Notes: generated from the letters alone by a model not told the origin. Counted from the stretch's first letter, positions 11,640-22,639 are shown. The stretch: DNA of 64,000 bases from Varanus komodoensis (GCF_004798865.1 NW_025336480.1:21594154-21658153), one strand, 5' to 3'. Numbers and translations: made by a program.

Positions 11640-14480
11640 CGCTCCTCTGCTCACCGTCACCAGCCATGGCTTAGTAGTACAGACAACCTATTTATTAATT
11701 GAGAAATGTGGAGAATGCCGACCAAGTATGAAGCTGCAAAGTTGCAGAGCAATAAAAAACGGGTACAAGAACATGGAGACAGGGAACAGTGTCCAAAGGG
11801 TGTTTGTCCCTCGAGTAAAAATAATTCATGCTGTATTGCTAGGTCTGGCCATAACGACAAAATAGGTAATTGGAAATGTTCAAACAAAGGGAGGCAATCC
11901 TCCAGGCTTTCAGAACTGACAAGGCCTTTTTGAGATTGGGGTGGAGGAGGCCTGTGCTTCATGTCTGTACTGGGCCAAACAAATGACGCTTGGGCATTGC
12001 CTGGACAGCTGGATTCTTTAAGGGCACAATTCTAGCCACGTTTAGGCAGGAAAAGTCATACAATTCCCAGAATTCCCCAGCCACCCAATGCTGAACACTT
12101 TATCTCTAGATATGCATAGCATTGTGCTGTAAAGATCTTCATATTGTCTAAAATATGTATGTAAGGCAGTAGAAAGGTGGTGGTGATAGGGAGGGGTTGG
12201 ATAAGCTATTCTTTCTTAAAAATGTTCCATTTATCTAGGTAAGATCTACAGTTTTCCCTATTAAGGTGGGCAGGGCAGAACCTTCATTTATACAAATATA
12301 TACTGTATACCCACTTGCATTTACAGACCCAAAATAACAGTGGCTGACTTTCCCCAAACTGGAGAATTGCAATCTACAGAAAGAGCAAATACAACTTTCA
12401 AGTGCGTCTTCCAACAGCACTGTTTCAGGACTCTCGGCTTCTGTGAAGTACATGTTCCAGACTAATGAATGCAGCCCTTGACTAAATATACTAAAGGGAT
12501 TCCTAGGGGATTTCATGAAGGAGATTGCTATTACTTCCAGCAATACAGTTTGTGGTTTCTGAAAGAATATTATATTTCGGGCTCTCTTCCATAATCGAAA
12601 TAAGAAGTTGTGCTTCGTTCTGTGATTTGGCATTAAGAATGTTATGTAGCAGGAAAGGGTGTGTTTCATGTACTGTACTCAAGTTATTTCCAATAAAACG
12701 TTTCCTTTCCTACTGCTTCTTTAGTAGCTGGAGAAAACTGCAGGCAAAGAAAAGAGTAAGGCTATGACATTCTGCAAACATTTAGTTCAGGAACAGAACA
12801 GGAATCTCCTCCTTTTTTTATTTAGTAAACAGACACTAAAAAAGCTCTTTTTGGGAGGGGGGGGTAGAACAGGAATCTAGAAGCAGGGAAGAAGTGAAAT
12901 AGCATGCCTGCCATTTCCATCTCACCAGATCTGATCTCTGCAAACCAGCCAATTCACTTTTTTGAATGGCAGTTTTTGTCTCCAAGGCTCCACAGTCACC
13001 AGGGAGGACGTTCCATTGCATTTAGTGGGATCTGCTCTGAGAAAGCAAGCGACATGATCCTTAGCTGCCTGCTTTCAGAGTTGATCCTGGAAGGCAATGC
13101 CATGGATGGCCATCGCGCTGGCTGGGCGTTTATGGCTTTTCCACTCTTTGGAGTGACCTCTTCCATCGGGCACTCCCTGTGGGACATCTCCCTGGGGGTT
13201 CCTCTGGAGTCCCTTGCTTCTGGTCCGTGGCACTCATGCATTTATGCCATGTTCAACAGTGACAAGCGGCAGGCAGCCTCCCTCTCCTTTTCCTTTTCCA
13301 AATCCTCCTCCACTCCTTCCCTGATCAGCTCTCCTCTTCAGAATAGGCGCAGGGGAAGATCATTTAGCACGGTGGTACGCCGGAGACTTGACACGCCTCT
13401 CACTTGTGCTGCCAGCTTGAGACTACAAAAAGAACAGCTTTGCCTCATTCTGGTAACTGGGAGGTAAGCAGCACTTGCCTTCATGGGTCACATGCTCTGC
13501 AAGCTTGGATTAGCTGTTTCTTATTGCACTCCACTGAAGACAAATCTTGGACAGGAGGACAAGGAACAAGCACTACTTTTAAATATATTAATGCATCTGT
13601 TTCAAAATGTTTTCTATGACAATGCACACAACAGTAACAACCATCTTACAAAGAATCTTTGCAATGAAAATTAAATAATAATTAAAAACACTTACAAAAG
13701 AAAAAAGGCACTCAAGGCACAAATGAAGTCATTTGTTAATTTACGGTTTGTTTGTCTGTTTTCCCCTCTGATTCTCACTGCATATATAGTTTTAAGTACA
13801 CCAGGCAACTATCTGTATATTTGTCAAATCAAAGCAGTTGGTAACAACACTTCTTTTTCAAAGGCAGCCAATCTCATTTGATCGTTCTGCCTGAGTAAGA
13901 AATTCTGGAGGCCCTTCCGGCTTCTGCCGCAGAAGCAAAGCTTTTCCCCAGTTCACTCCTCTGGCTGAAGGGCCCTTCTGGCTTCCCCCTTAAAGAGACA
14001 GATCACAACAGAAGACACGGTTTCAGCTTCGCCACCAGCTCATCCCACATCCTCAGTTATCAGAAAACATCGTATTTCTTTTTCACTTGAAAATTAAAAG
14101 TCTGTAGTTGCCCATCACAATATAAGCATCCCTCACGTCTTTCTTTTTGAATAAGCACAACAGGGAAAGGGGGATCTACAGGTCGAAAGTGCTTCTGGCT
14201 TTGCAGCTGCAGCTCCAGTAATGCTTGTAGCAGGGGCGGCTAGACTTGCTCAGCTGAAGAGCCACATACCGTAGGTGTCCGATATTAGAGCTGCAAGGGG
14301 GCACCTGTGGGCAGCAGCAGCAGCAGGTGGCAAGCAGCAAGCGGACGCCTGTGGGTGCCTGTAGCACCGAGTGGAGAGCCACATGTGGCTCCCAAGCTGC
14401 AATTTGGCCACCCCGACTTATAAGAATGCACTGATCTGGGTACTGTACCCCACTTTCTCTTCCATCCTGTCCCTGGCCTA
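11640..14480. other. Unique non-coding stretch with two long featureless frames
   Basis: The largest frame, 12,904-13,467 plus (187 codons), is rich in Ser and Leu, has no conserved motif, and starts inside ordinary sequence. The 144-codon minus frame at 12,235-12,669 is equally uninformative. Near 12,015-12,100 the words ATACAATTCCCAGAATTCCCCAGCC recall a squamate interspersed repeat ('acaactcccagcattccc'), here quoted in part as CAATTCCCAGAATTCC, but the copy is too eroded to place. From 14,290 to 14,340 there is a short CAG-rich run. Confidence 0.4.
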
Positions 14481-14481
14481 G

Positions 14482-14955
14482 ATCCATAGATTCATAGCAT
14501 AGTAGGGTTGGAAGGGGCCAAGGAGGCAATCGGGTCCAAGCCCCTGCTGGTGCAGGATGCCAAGTCACACCATCTCTCTCAGATGACTCTCCAGTTTTGC
14601 TTTGAATGTCTCCTGTGAGGGAGAGCCCACTGCCTCTCTCGGCAGCTGGTTCTGCTGCTGTATTGCTCTGACAGTGAGGAGGTTGTTCCTGGTGTCTAGC
14701 CTGAACCTGGTATGCTGCAGTTTAAGTTCATTGTTCCATGTCCTAAACTAGGGGATGAGTGAGAAGAGGTCTTTTCCTTCCTCTTTCTGACAGCCTTTGA
14801 GGTACTTGTACAGTGCTATCATATACCCTTTCAGTCTTCAATTCTCAAGGCTGAACATGCCCAGTTCTCTCAGTCTCTCATCATAGGGCTTGGTTTCTAG
14901 GTCCTGGATCAGCTTCACTGCCCTCCTTTGGACTCTTTCTAGTTTTTCTGCATCC
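14482..14955 (-). other. CR1 3' UTR
   Basis: The plus strand shows the reversed CR1 3' UTR word for word in style: TTGGAAGGGGCC, GATGACTCTCCAG, ACAGTGAGGAGGTTGTTCCT, CTTTGAGGTACTTGTACAG, CTCAAGGCTGAACATGCCCA, and CCTCCTTTGGACTCTTTCTAG. The terminal octamer array typical of CR1 (ATTCTATG repeats) is reduced to about one and a half diverged units. Confidence 0.85.
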
Positions 14956-14957
14956 TT

Positions 14958-17349
14958 TTAATACCTGAGTGCCCAGAACTGGACACAATATTCCAGCTGA
15001 GGTCTGACTAGTGCAAAGTAAAAGGGAACTAGTACCTTTCTTATTCTGGAAGTGGTGCTTCTATTTATGCATCCCAAAATAGTGTTTGCCCTTTCTGTGG
15101 CTGCATTGCATTGCTGGCTCATATTTAGCTTGTTCTCCACAACAAATCCAAGGTTGTTGTTCTTTTTCAGTGCTGTTGAGCCAAGTATTCCCCATCTTGT
15201 ATTAATGCATTTAGTTTTTCTTCTCTAGGTGGAGAACTAAGCATTTGTCCCTGTTGGATTTCATTCTCTTGTCTTCCACCCCATGTTCTAGCTTGTCTAA
15301 GCCACCTTGGATCTTCTTTTTGTTTTCCAGGGTGTTTGTTATTCCTCCAAGTTTGGTGTCATCTGCAAATGTAATTATTGTTCCCTGGACTTTATCATCT
15401 AGATCATTTATAAAGATCTTGAGGAGCACTGGCCCAGGACTGGGCCCTGTGGCACCTCACTTGTTACCTTTCTCCAGCTTGGGAAGGTGCCAGTGATGAA
15501 CACTCACTGTGACCGATTTTGTAACCAGTTGTGGATCCACCTGATATTTATTTATTTATATGCTGCTGGATTAGCCATAAGGCTCCCTGGGCATCTTATA
15601 ATATAATCAGTACAACAATGCAATAAAATCTGCTATTGCAGTAAAACCAATAATAATAATATAATCAATAAAATTATTGATTAAAGTAAATAAACAGTTA
15701 ATAAAATAAAGAAAATAAGATGGAATGAAATGATGCAACATACTGAATCAATTAAATCAACCAATAAACTAAAAAAATAATCATACAAAATGGCAGCCAC
15801 AACTAATAATATTAAAACCGTTAAAACCATCCATTAAAATCACAAGGGCAACAGATTCACCCACCAAAGTGCCTGTGGAAAAGAATGTCTTTACTGGGCA
15901 TCTAAAGGAATATAATGGCAATGCCAACCTGATCTCGAGTGGAATTGAATTCCATAATTGGGGTGTTACGATAGACAATGCCCTCTTTCTTGCCATCTCC
16001 CCCGTCACTTCGCTAGGGAGTGGACACAGAGGAAAGTCTTGGATGATGAGCACAGTAATATGGGGAAAGGCGCTCCCTCAAATAACCTGCCCCCAAGCTC
16101 TTTTATAGGTTATCGTGGGTGCTTTGAACTGGGCCCAAGTGACAACTGGCAGCCAATGCAGTCTGCATAAGACTGGAGTGAGATGCTCATGCATGCCAGT
16201 CCTTGTCAGCAGGTGCGCTGCCCAATTTTGGACAAGTTGCAATGTCCGGGCTATTCTCAAAGGCAGCCCCACATAGAGTGCATTGCAGAAATCCAAGCAG
16301 GAGGTTACAAGCTCATTGAGAACTGTGGCAAGGCTCTGCTTATCCAAGTAGGGAAACGGCTGATAAATCAGTCGAAGCTGATAAAAAGCTCTCCTGAATA
16401 CTGAGTCCACCTAGTAGTTCTGTCAAGCTCACATTTTGCTCGCTTATCAGGATGTTGTGGGGCATTCTGCTAAAGCCTATGTAAATGATGTCCACAGCAT
16501 TTCCTCTGTCCATTTGGGTGGCTTCCCAGTCAAAAAATGAGATTAGGTTAGTTTGGCATGACTTATTCTTATGAAATCCATGTTGATTTCTTTTCATCAT
16601 TGCAGTTTCTTTAAGGTGCCTGCAGACTGGTTTTTAAATAATTTGCTCCAGTATTTTCCCAGGGGTTGATGTTAGACTTACTGGTCTATAGCTCTCCAGT
16701 TTGTCTGGAGGAAAGTTTGTCTTTTCCCCTTTTCTTGAAGATGGGGACAGCATTGGCTTTTCTGCAGTTGTCCAGTACTTCCCCTGTTTTCCAAGATTTC
16801 TTGAAGATTATAGATAGTGGTTCAGAGAGTTCTTCTGCCAGTTCCATTATGACTCTGGGATGGAGCTCATCAGGTCCTGGAGATTTGAATGCATTAGGTT
16901 CATCAAGGCGCTCCTTGACCATTTCTTGATCTTAGGCTGCCATCCTGCCCTTTCGTCTGGGTAGGTAACTCATATTTTCTATTGTGGGAGAAGACTGAGC
17001 TGAAGTAGGAGTTAAGCACCTCTACCTTTTTCTTGTCATCTGTTATCTTTTTGCTATCTACACTGACTTGTTGAACTCCCTTCTCTTTTGTTTGTCTTTC
17101 GCTTTGAATGTAACTTAGGAAGGCTTTCTTGTTGTTTTTAGCAAGCCCTGCTGGGCTCAGTTTATACCCTGCTTTAGCCTTCCTGACTCCATTCCTGCAT
17201 GTCTTTGCTTTCTGTTTATACTCTTCTTTTGTGGCCTGGCCTCCCTTCCACTTCCTGTACATGTCCTTTTGTTTTGCTTTCAATTTTCTCTTAACTTTAA
17301 GTGGAGCCATGAGAATGTTCTCCATTGTCTTTTGCACTTTTTGGGACAT
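14958..17349 (-). pseudogene. CR1 ORF2 reverse transcriptase and linker, broken
   Basis: Three groups of fragments can be read. The linker at 17,349-16,930 includes KEEYKQKAKTCRNGVRKAKA and VLNSYFSSVFS. The N-terminal reverse transcriptase at 16,922-16,690 includes KSPGPDELHPRVI, and at 16,600-16,420 includes HGFHKNKSC. After the L2 insertion, the catalytic palm at 15,429-15,211 has an intact FADDTKLGG box at 15,343-15,369 and DKCLVLHL. The thumb at 15,140-14,960 includes NTILGCINRSTTSR and ALVRPQLEYCVQFWA. The protein would copy the element's RNA at a nicked target. The domains are split over several frames, and the L2 insertion removes any continuity, so no enzyme can be made. Confidence 0.85.
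15536..16416 (-). mobile_element. L2-clade LINE 3' fragment inserted in the CR1
   Basis: Read on the minus strand, the fragment starts near 16,405 with the reverse transcriptase C-terminal region: AFYQLRLIYQ, SCLDFCNALYVGLPL, IARTLQLVQNWAAHLLT, and PVLCRLHWLPV. It continues with the terminal block RALSIVTPQLWNSIPLEIRL at about 15,980-15,920 and an AT-rich 3' UTR. It ends near 15,547 in the plus-strand words ATTTATTTATTTATATGCTG. The flanking words TCCACCTGATA (15,536-15,546) and TCCACCTAGTA (16,406-16,416) match at 9 of 11 positions and look like the target-site duplication. The CR1 reading resumes directly on each side. The copy is 5'-truncated and has frame breaks. Confidence 0.85.
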
Positions 17350-17407
17350 TGGAATTAGTTCTTCTTTGAGAATTTTTAAAAAGATTTCCCATCCCTCTTG
17401 GACTTCT

Positions 17408-17446
17408 TTTCTCTTTATTTTTTATTTTATTTTATTTTTTTATTAA
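17408..17446. repeat. T-rich low-complexity tract in CR1
   Basis: CTCTTTATTTTTTATTTTATTTTATTTTTTTATT, cited in part as TTTTATTTTATTTTATTTTT, sits at the junction of the CR1 endonuclease and linker. It is probably slippage growth inside the dead element. It could also be the A-rich end of a small insertion that has otherwise vanished. Confidence 0.7.
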
Positions 17447-18516
17447 AACATTTCTAACATTCTTTAGACTACATTCCCTGGGAATTTTTCTTGTCATTGA
17501 TTTGAATTTCTTAAATCTGCCCCTTTTGAAGCCTAGAGCACCTGTTTGGCTGCAGTTGCCTCTTGCCATCTTCGTAATTGAGAATTCAAGAATGGCATGG
17601 TCACTTTTCCCCAGGGAACCTGTGGGTGCTACTCGGTCCACTAGATCTTCTCTGTTGGTACATATTGGGTTGAGTACAGCTGTTCTTCTCATCCTTTCCT
17701 CCACCTTCTGCTGGAGGAAGTCATTGGCAACATATGTCAAAAATCTCTTAGAGGGGCCAAGTTTGGCTGGATATGTCTCCCAGCAAGTATCAGGAAATTG
17801 AAGTTCCCCATGATGACTACATCTTGCTTCCTTGCAACACCAGTGATTCATCTTTTGAAGATAATGCCCTTGTGCTCTCTTTGATTGGGTGGATGGTAAT
17901 AGACACCAGTGACTAAATTAATACATCAAAGGCTGTCACAAAGAGGAAGAGCAAGATCTCGTCTCACTGATACCAGAGTGTGAGACAAGGAATAATCAGT
18001 CCAAGTTGTGACAACCCAGTTTCAGAGTAGATATCATGGAAAAATTCCTCACTGTCAGAGCAATATGACAATGGAAACAGTCGTCTAGAGAGGTGGTGGG
18101 CTCTCCCACACTAGAGACATTCAAGATGGAACTGGACAGCCACCTGAGTGGGATGGTGTAACTTGGTGCCCTGCAACAGGAGGGTGTTGGAGCCCATGGC
18201 CATCTTGGCCCCTTCCAACTCGACTATTCTATGATTCTGTGGCTATGCTTCTTTCTTTTTTTGCTACTCTTAACTTGACCCAGTTGAACTCAATGTGACT
18301 GCTCAGCTCCTCCTGTAATTCCTTGCAGGTATAAGTGTTTTTAATGTACAGTGTGAGTCCACTCCCCTTTTTATCCCTTCTGTTCTTCTTGAAGAGGTTG
18401 TGTCTATCAATATGTGAATTCCATTCACAAGAGGTTTCCCACCAACATTCAGTGCCTGCCACAAGATCACTGTTGCCTTTGTGTACTTGGAGCTCTAGTT
18501 CATGCTTGTTTCCCAC
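17432..18516 (-). pseudogene. CR1 ORF2 endonuclease, broken and interrupted
   Basis: The N-terminal part (18,516-18,243) reads GNKHELELQVH, DLVAGTECWWETS and KGSGLTLYIKN. These are the APE-like endonuclease blocks, with the E of the T-E-x-W-W motif preserved. The C-terminal part (17,851-17,470) reads HHGELQFPDTCWE and NREDLVDRV, followed by GSLGKSDHAILEF, which contains the catalytic S-D-H. Between the two halves lies a younger plus-strand CR1 3' end. This enzyme would nick target DNA to prime reverse transcription. The GDFN motif is mutated and the frame is disrupted. Confidence 0.85.
17930..18240 (+). mobile_element. Younger CR1 3' end inserted into the CR1 endonuclease
   Basis: The fragment starts around AAGGCTGTCACAAAGAGGAA and continues with ATTCCTCACTGTCAGAGCAA, GAGAGGTGGTGGGCTCTCCC and GGAACTGGACAGCCACCTGA. 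It ends with CCTTCCAACTCGACTATTCT and the tail ATGATTCTGT at 18,231-18,240. It lies antiparallel to its host CR1. Being less diverged than the host in the 3' UTR words, it probably belongs to a younger subfamily shared with the copies at 41.9 and 53.3 kb. Confidence 0.85.
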
Positions 18517-18849
18517 ACTCCAAGCATTGGTGTAGAAGCATCACAATTCACTTGGGTTGTAACCTGGTTTAATCCTGCATGCTTTGGTATAGTGGTAGTA
18601 GTCCCTATCTGAGGTTTTTTGCTCTGCAGTGGTACATAATTCATTGCCAGTTGTCATTGTGCCCTGATGCATGTCTTCCTCCCCTGTGTGATTTAGTTTA
18701 AAGCCCTCCTAATGAAATTCTTGATTTTGTGGCCAAGAACATGCTTTCTGTACTTTGAGAGATGCAACCCATCGTTTGCCAGTAGTCTTTAATCCAGGAA
18801 GTTTAGTTTGTGGTTCCAGAAACCAAATTTCTCTTTCTGGCACCACTGT

Positions 18850-20040
18850 CATAACCAGCTATTCACTTGCAATATTTTTCTTTCCCTATCATTTCCATTA
18901 CCCCTAACATGTAGGACTGGGGAGAACATTATCTGGGCCCCCATGTTCTTTATTTTCCTCCCTAAAACCTTGAAGTCTGATGTTATTTCCTCAATAATCC
19001 TCTTGGCTGCGTCATTTGTTCCCACATGGATGAGAAAGAAGGGGTACTCATCAGTGGGTTGTATGAGCTGCGTGCATCTGATGGCATATTGTTGATCTTG
19101 GCTCCAGGGAGACAGCACACCTGGTGTTTCCCTGGGTCAACTTGACATACGTATTTTTCCATCTCCAGCAGTAGGGAACCTCCCACTTTTCTCTTCTTTT
19201 TGTAGTTGCAAGCTTGGGTAGCATTTCTTAGGTTAGGTTCATTGTTGCTGCAAGCTTGGTTCATGTCTCTCCTATTTTGTTGTCCTTTGGTCTGGGTAGA
19301 GTCTCTTATGTTTGATTGTTCTTCACTCTCTCTTTGGGTGTTTCTCAGTGCATTTAGCTGGCTGTTCTCACATCTCCTCCTCAAGTATATGTAAGTGGTT
19401 TGAGTTTCTCACCACCACCTCAGTTGTAGCCTGACTTCCATTCCCTCTGGTGGTGAAGACCACTTTTTGCCAGGCTGTTTTCATGCCTTTTTCATTTCTC
19501 ATGGTGTTCACAGTCTTAGTTTGTTGTTGCCCCTCCAGTATCTCATCAGGGTTTCCTTTGTGGTCAGTTCGAGAGTGGTTAGTCATAGCTCCATTGCCCT
19601 CAGCTTTTCTTCTAGGAGGGCAAGTTGTTCGCCCTCAATTAGCTGAATTGTCCTCAGCTTTTCTGCTCTTTAGAAGGCCAGATATTGAAGATGAAACTCA
19701 AATACTTTGGCCACCTAATGAGAAGGAAGGACTCCCTGGAGAAGAGCCTAATGCTGGGAACAATGGATGGCAAAAGAAGAAGGGGACGGCAGAGGACGAG
19801 GTGGCTGGATGGAGTCACTGAAGCAGTTGGTGTGAGCTTGGGTGGACTCCGGGGGATGGTGGAGAACAGAAGAGCCTGGAGGAATGTTGTCCATGGGGTC
19901 GCGATGGGTCGGGCACAACTTCGTGAATAACATAACATTTCGTCTAGGACAGCAAGTTGCCTGCATTTGTTGCATCTGTGGAGGGTGTTGGTGCCAGTGA
20001 GAAGAGCAAGCATCTCGCAGTGATTGCCACTCACCCTCAC
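18850..20040 (-). pseudogene. CR1 ORF1 (esterase-type), broken and interrupted
   Basis: From the 5' side on the minus strand, a Cys-bearing stretch, LHRCNKCRQLAVLDE (about 19,990-19,945), is followed by the RTE insertion. A Glu/Leu-rich coiled-coil-like stretch then appears at about 19,665-19,595, containing EGEQLALLEEKLRAME. A polar linker rich in Asn and Gln (19,586-19,120) leads to the SGNH/GDSL-esterase part. HVGTND sits at 19,011-19,028, followed by SDFKVLGRKIKNMGAQI, FSPVLHVRGNG and ILQVNSWL (ending about 18,850). In CR1 elements ORF1p binds nucleic acid and carries an esterase domain of uncertain role. Several frame changes make this copy non-functional. Confidence 0.75.
19680..19942 (+). 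mobile_element. BovB/RTE LINE 3' end inserted in CR1 ORF1
   Basis: An open segment (19,685-19,930) encodes the C-terminal end of a BovB/RTE ORF2: KYFGHLMRRKDSLEKSLML, GKRRRGRQRTRWLDGVTE, and RAWRNVVHGVAMGRAQL. It is followed by the short 3' end TGGGTCGGGCACAACTTCGT and GAATAACATAAC. Only about 260 bases are present, so this is a severely 5'-truncated insertion. The reading frame is still open over 80 codons, which suggests it is younger than the CR1 it landed in. The TSD was not resolved. Confidence 0.85.
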
Positions 20041-20200
20041 TAGGAGGCCCTCCTTGCCTGCTGTCCATTTGGCAACAGAGGCTCATGTTGCCTTCACCTG
20101 AGTACCCAAGACAGAATTCCTGGGCCCGGCAGGATCCTTCCTGCAGTCTTTGTCTGTAGTACAACATGGGGCTATTGTTGGCCTCTCATATTTGTCTTTT

Positions 20201-20925
20201 GGGGTGAAGGTCTGTTAGGGAAGCATCTCTGTTGTTGCTGTGGCTCCAGCAACAGTGGAGTTCACCCATGGAAGCGCATTCGGGGAGGGGGGAGGGTAGA
20301 GTGGCTGTAGTGCCAGGGCAGCACAGCAGGTCGTTCTCCCCCTCCCGCCAGTGACCCCCCCAACTTCAGAGTCCGTGGGCAGCTGCCCAGGCGGGGGAGC
20401 ACAAGGGCCAGCGTCAGTAGGCAAACTGCACTCACGTGGCTCTGCCTTTGTCTCCTTCCCTGGAGCGCCTGGTGCAGTGAGAGGAGTCCGCTTTTCTTTC
20501 CTCATTGAGAAAAGCTTTGTGGGGCTCCAAGGTGAGCTGATGAATTGTCAGCTGGTCCTGCAGTCTAGGGGGACACATCGTGGTCAGTGGGTGAGCGGCA
20601 GCCACCTGTTCGCCTCTGTTTTATCAGAGCCCCGACCTTGATCGACCTCTTGGTGGCCATTTCTTGCAAAGATTCTGTACTCTGTCTTGAAAATACGTTT
20701 TGGTAGAACCATCTCGTATGAAGTTGATAAACCGTAAAAGCAGACTTAGGTTAGGAAAACATGATTGTGTGGCACAACTCCAAACAGATTTCACATCTGC
20801 TGAGCACTTTGCCAATGCCGTGCCAAGGCAGTTGTAACCAGGGGAGGAAGGAGGCCACGTGTGCCTGGCTGGCCATTAGATGCTACTTTGCCCATAGACT
20901 TGGAGGCAGGGTGGGGCAGGAGACA
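20201..20925. other. GC-rich then unique stretch, possible CR1 5' UTR
   Basis: From 20,240 to 20,480 the sequence is GC-rich, with GGGGAGGGGGGAGGG near 20,282-20,296 and C-rich tracts near 20,335-20,360. It directly follows CR1 ORF1. CR1 5' UTRs are typically GC-rich, so this could be the 5' end of the same element. No diagnostic word was seen. Beyond 20,640 the sequence is ordinary. Confidence 0.35.
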
Positions 20926-20929
20926 AACA

Positions 20930-21150
20930 CAGAACATGGGAACATGGAAACAGAGCAAGACAGAAGGGGTCTCCCGGGCCATCTAGTCTGACCCCCGGCT
21001 CCAGCCAGCTCTGCTCATGACATGCCTACCATGTGCATGTCCAGCCTATCCTTGAACCTTGAGCCTATCCCCATCAGCCTATCACCAATGGGGCTTCAAC
21101 CACCCACCATGGAAGCCCATTCCATACCAAACACACTGCTTCAAGGGGGA
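20930..21150 (-). mobile_element. CR1-family 3' UTR fragment, reversed
   Basis: GAACATGGAAACAGAGCAAG, TCCCGGGCCATCTAGTCTGA, CATGTCCAGCCTATCCTTGA and GGAAGCCCATTCCATACC are the reversed 3' UTR of a CR1-type element ('...ccatctagtccgacc...'). The same opening words recur at 49,988-50,075, so the two belong to one subfamily. No coding part is present. Confidence 0.6.
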
Positions 21151-21154
21151 AAAG

Positions 21155-22635
21155 ACACCGTCTGGTCTTTGGTATGACTGCAATCACTCCCTTCTGTCAA
21201 GCACAGGTACAGTTAACTCTGAAGGACAGAGGAGATCGCTGGCTGAGAATACATGCTGAAGTCTTCATCAGGCTTTCCTTCAGATGAGTTATATGCACCT
21301 GAGGCTCCTGGAACACACACCTGCAGCCTGGCCTTTCAGTAAAGTAACAATTCTAAAACTATCCTTTGTGTTTTGTCTCCTCGTCAATGGATTGCAAGGT
21401 GCATTCATTGCTATTCATTGCATGTGCTTCGGTGAGGAAGAACGGTGAGCAAGAAAAGAAAGAAAAGACCAGAATCCAAGGATAAAGATTGCCATAGGAA
21501 GACAAATCAGCAAGACTGGCTGGTGCAAATGGCAGACTGATCAGATGTGGATCCAGCTCTTCAGCATAAGCAGAGCAAATCACATCCAAAGTCCAGCCCT
21601 TCCCTGTAGTTGTGTAGCTTTCGTAAATCTACCTGGGCTGACCTCTGTAGCCTAATTGAAGGCTGATTTAAATGTGGCACTGGGCATGCAAGAAGGGTCA
21701 ACCTGTGTGGCACTACACAACCCGGCGCTTCCTTTAAACTGATCCCTTAGCCAAGGCAGTGGCCACGTCAACCCCTGGCTTGGCACTCACCCACGCAACA
21801 GCTTCCGGGTGGGTGACCCGGTCTGAGAAAGGGAGAGGGCTCACACACTATCATGAGCCTGTGCCGTTCTTGCTGTTCTAGCATCACATTTAACTTGGGT
21901 TTTCTCAGCTACTTCCAAATAAGCAGAGGCTTTCCTGAATATTTTAAAGAAAATTTGACAAATGTTAAGCCAGCCTCAAATTGTGTAAACGCAGCCTATA
22001 GACTGGTACGTGCCTGGAGTTAGGAAACGGAAGCAGACAGCTCTGAAGTCTGTGAGAGGGCATTTGGACTCCAAGGGAGGAAGAAAATCAAGTGCTTTTG
22101 GAAGAAATCTAGTCACCGGGGGAAACTGTGAGTGTCTGCAGAAGGATAATGGGCCTTAAAAGAGTGATTGGGAGACTGGGAAATAACATCAGGCTTGCCG
22201 AGGGGGGAAAAATGTTCAGTGGTTGAAGAAAGACTTTGGGAGCTTAAAATTGCAGTGCAGAGGCCTGGGGCTAATCTTTTGCTCATTTCTTTTTCTCTCC
22301 TCTGTTTATTTAGTTGCTACTCAATCAGATTTTTGAGCAATTAGTAAAATATCATGCAAATATTCCCAGAGTGACTACATGTGAGTAACTTCAATTTAGC
22401 AGAACATTTGTCTCATCACTGCAAAATTCATCTGCTGTTTGCATTCATTTCATCTGCTCAAATATGGCAGACGGAGTTAAGATTTCCAAATATATTTTTG
22501 AAACACCTTTATAACTTTTGTGCTTTGCTGCCCAGGTGCCCCTGTCCCCAGGAGTTGTTATGTGTCTTGAAAGCAAATAGGCTGAGTACTGTGTTGCAGA
22601 AGAGTTCTGATTAGCTGAGAATCGTCCTTTGTACA
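21155..22635. other. Unique non-coding stretch
   Basis: No mobile-element word was recognised. Short purine runs occur near 21,447-21,470. Frames of up to 77 codons are featureless. Confidence 0.4.
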
Positions 22636-22639
22636 CATT

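Larger units (their letters stand above)
14482..20200 (-). mobile_element. Near-complete CR1 LINE interrupted by three later insertions
   Basis: Read on the minus strand, the element runs from ORF1 (about 20,040-18,850) through the endonuclease (18,520-17,470), a linker (17,430-16,930) and the reverse transcriptase (16,922-14,960). It ends in a long 3' UTR finishing near 14,482 with the reversed CR1 tail (TAGATTCATAGCATAGTAGG in the CR1 style on the plus strand). Removing the inserts at 15,546-16,405, about 17,930-18,240 and about 19,680-19,942 leaves roughly 4.3 kb, close to the 4.5-5 kb usual for a full CR1. Stops and frameshifts break every domain, so it is inactive. The GC-rich sequence beyond 20,200 may be its 5' UTR, but I cannot prove that boundary. 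Confidence 0.88.

Noticed and set aside
12904-13467. 187-codon open frame
   Set aside because: It has no recognisable motif and a low-complexity Ser/Leu tail. The minus strand is also open over much of it.
14958-18516. Reverse transcriptase and endonuclease words as a host gene
   Set aside because: The order of domains, the CR1 3' UTR and the terminal repeat identify a LINE, not a host gene.
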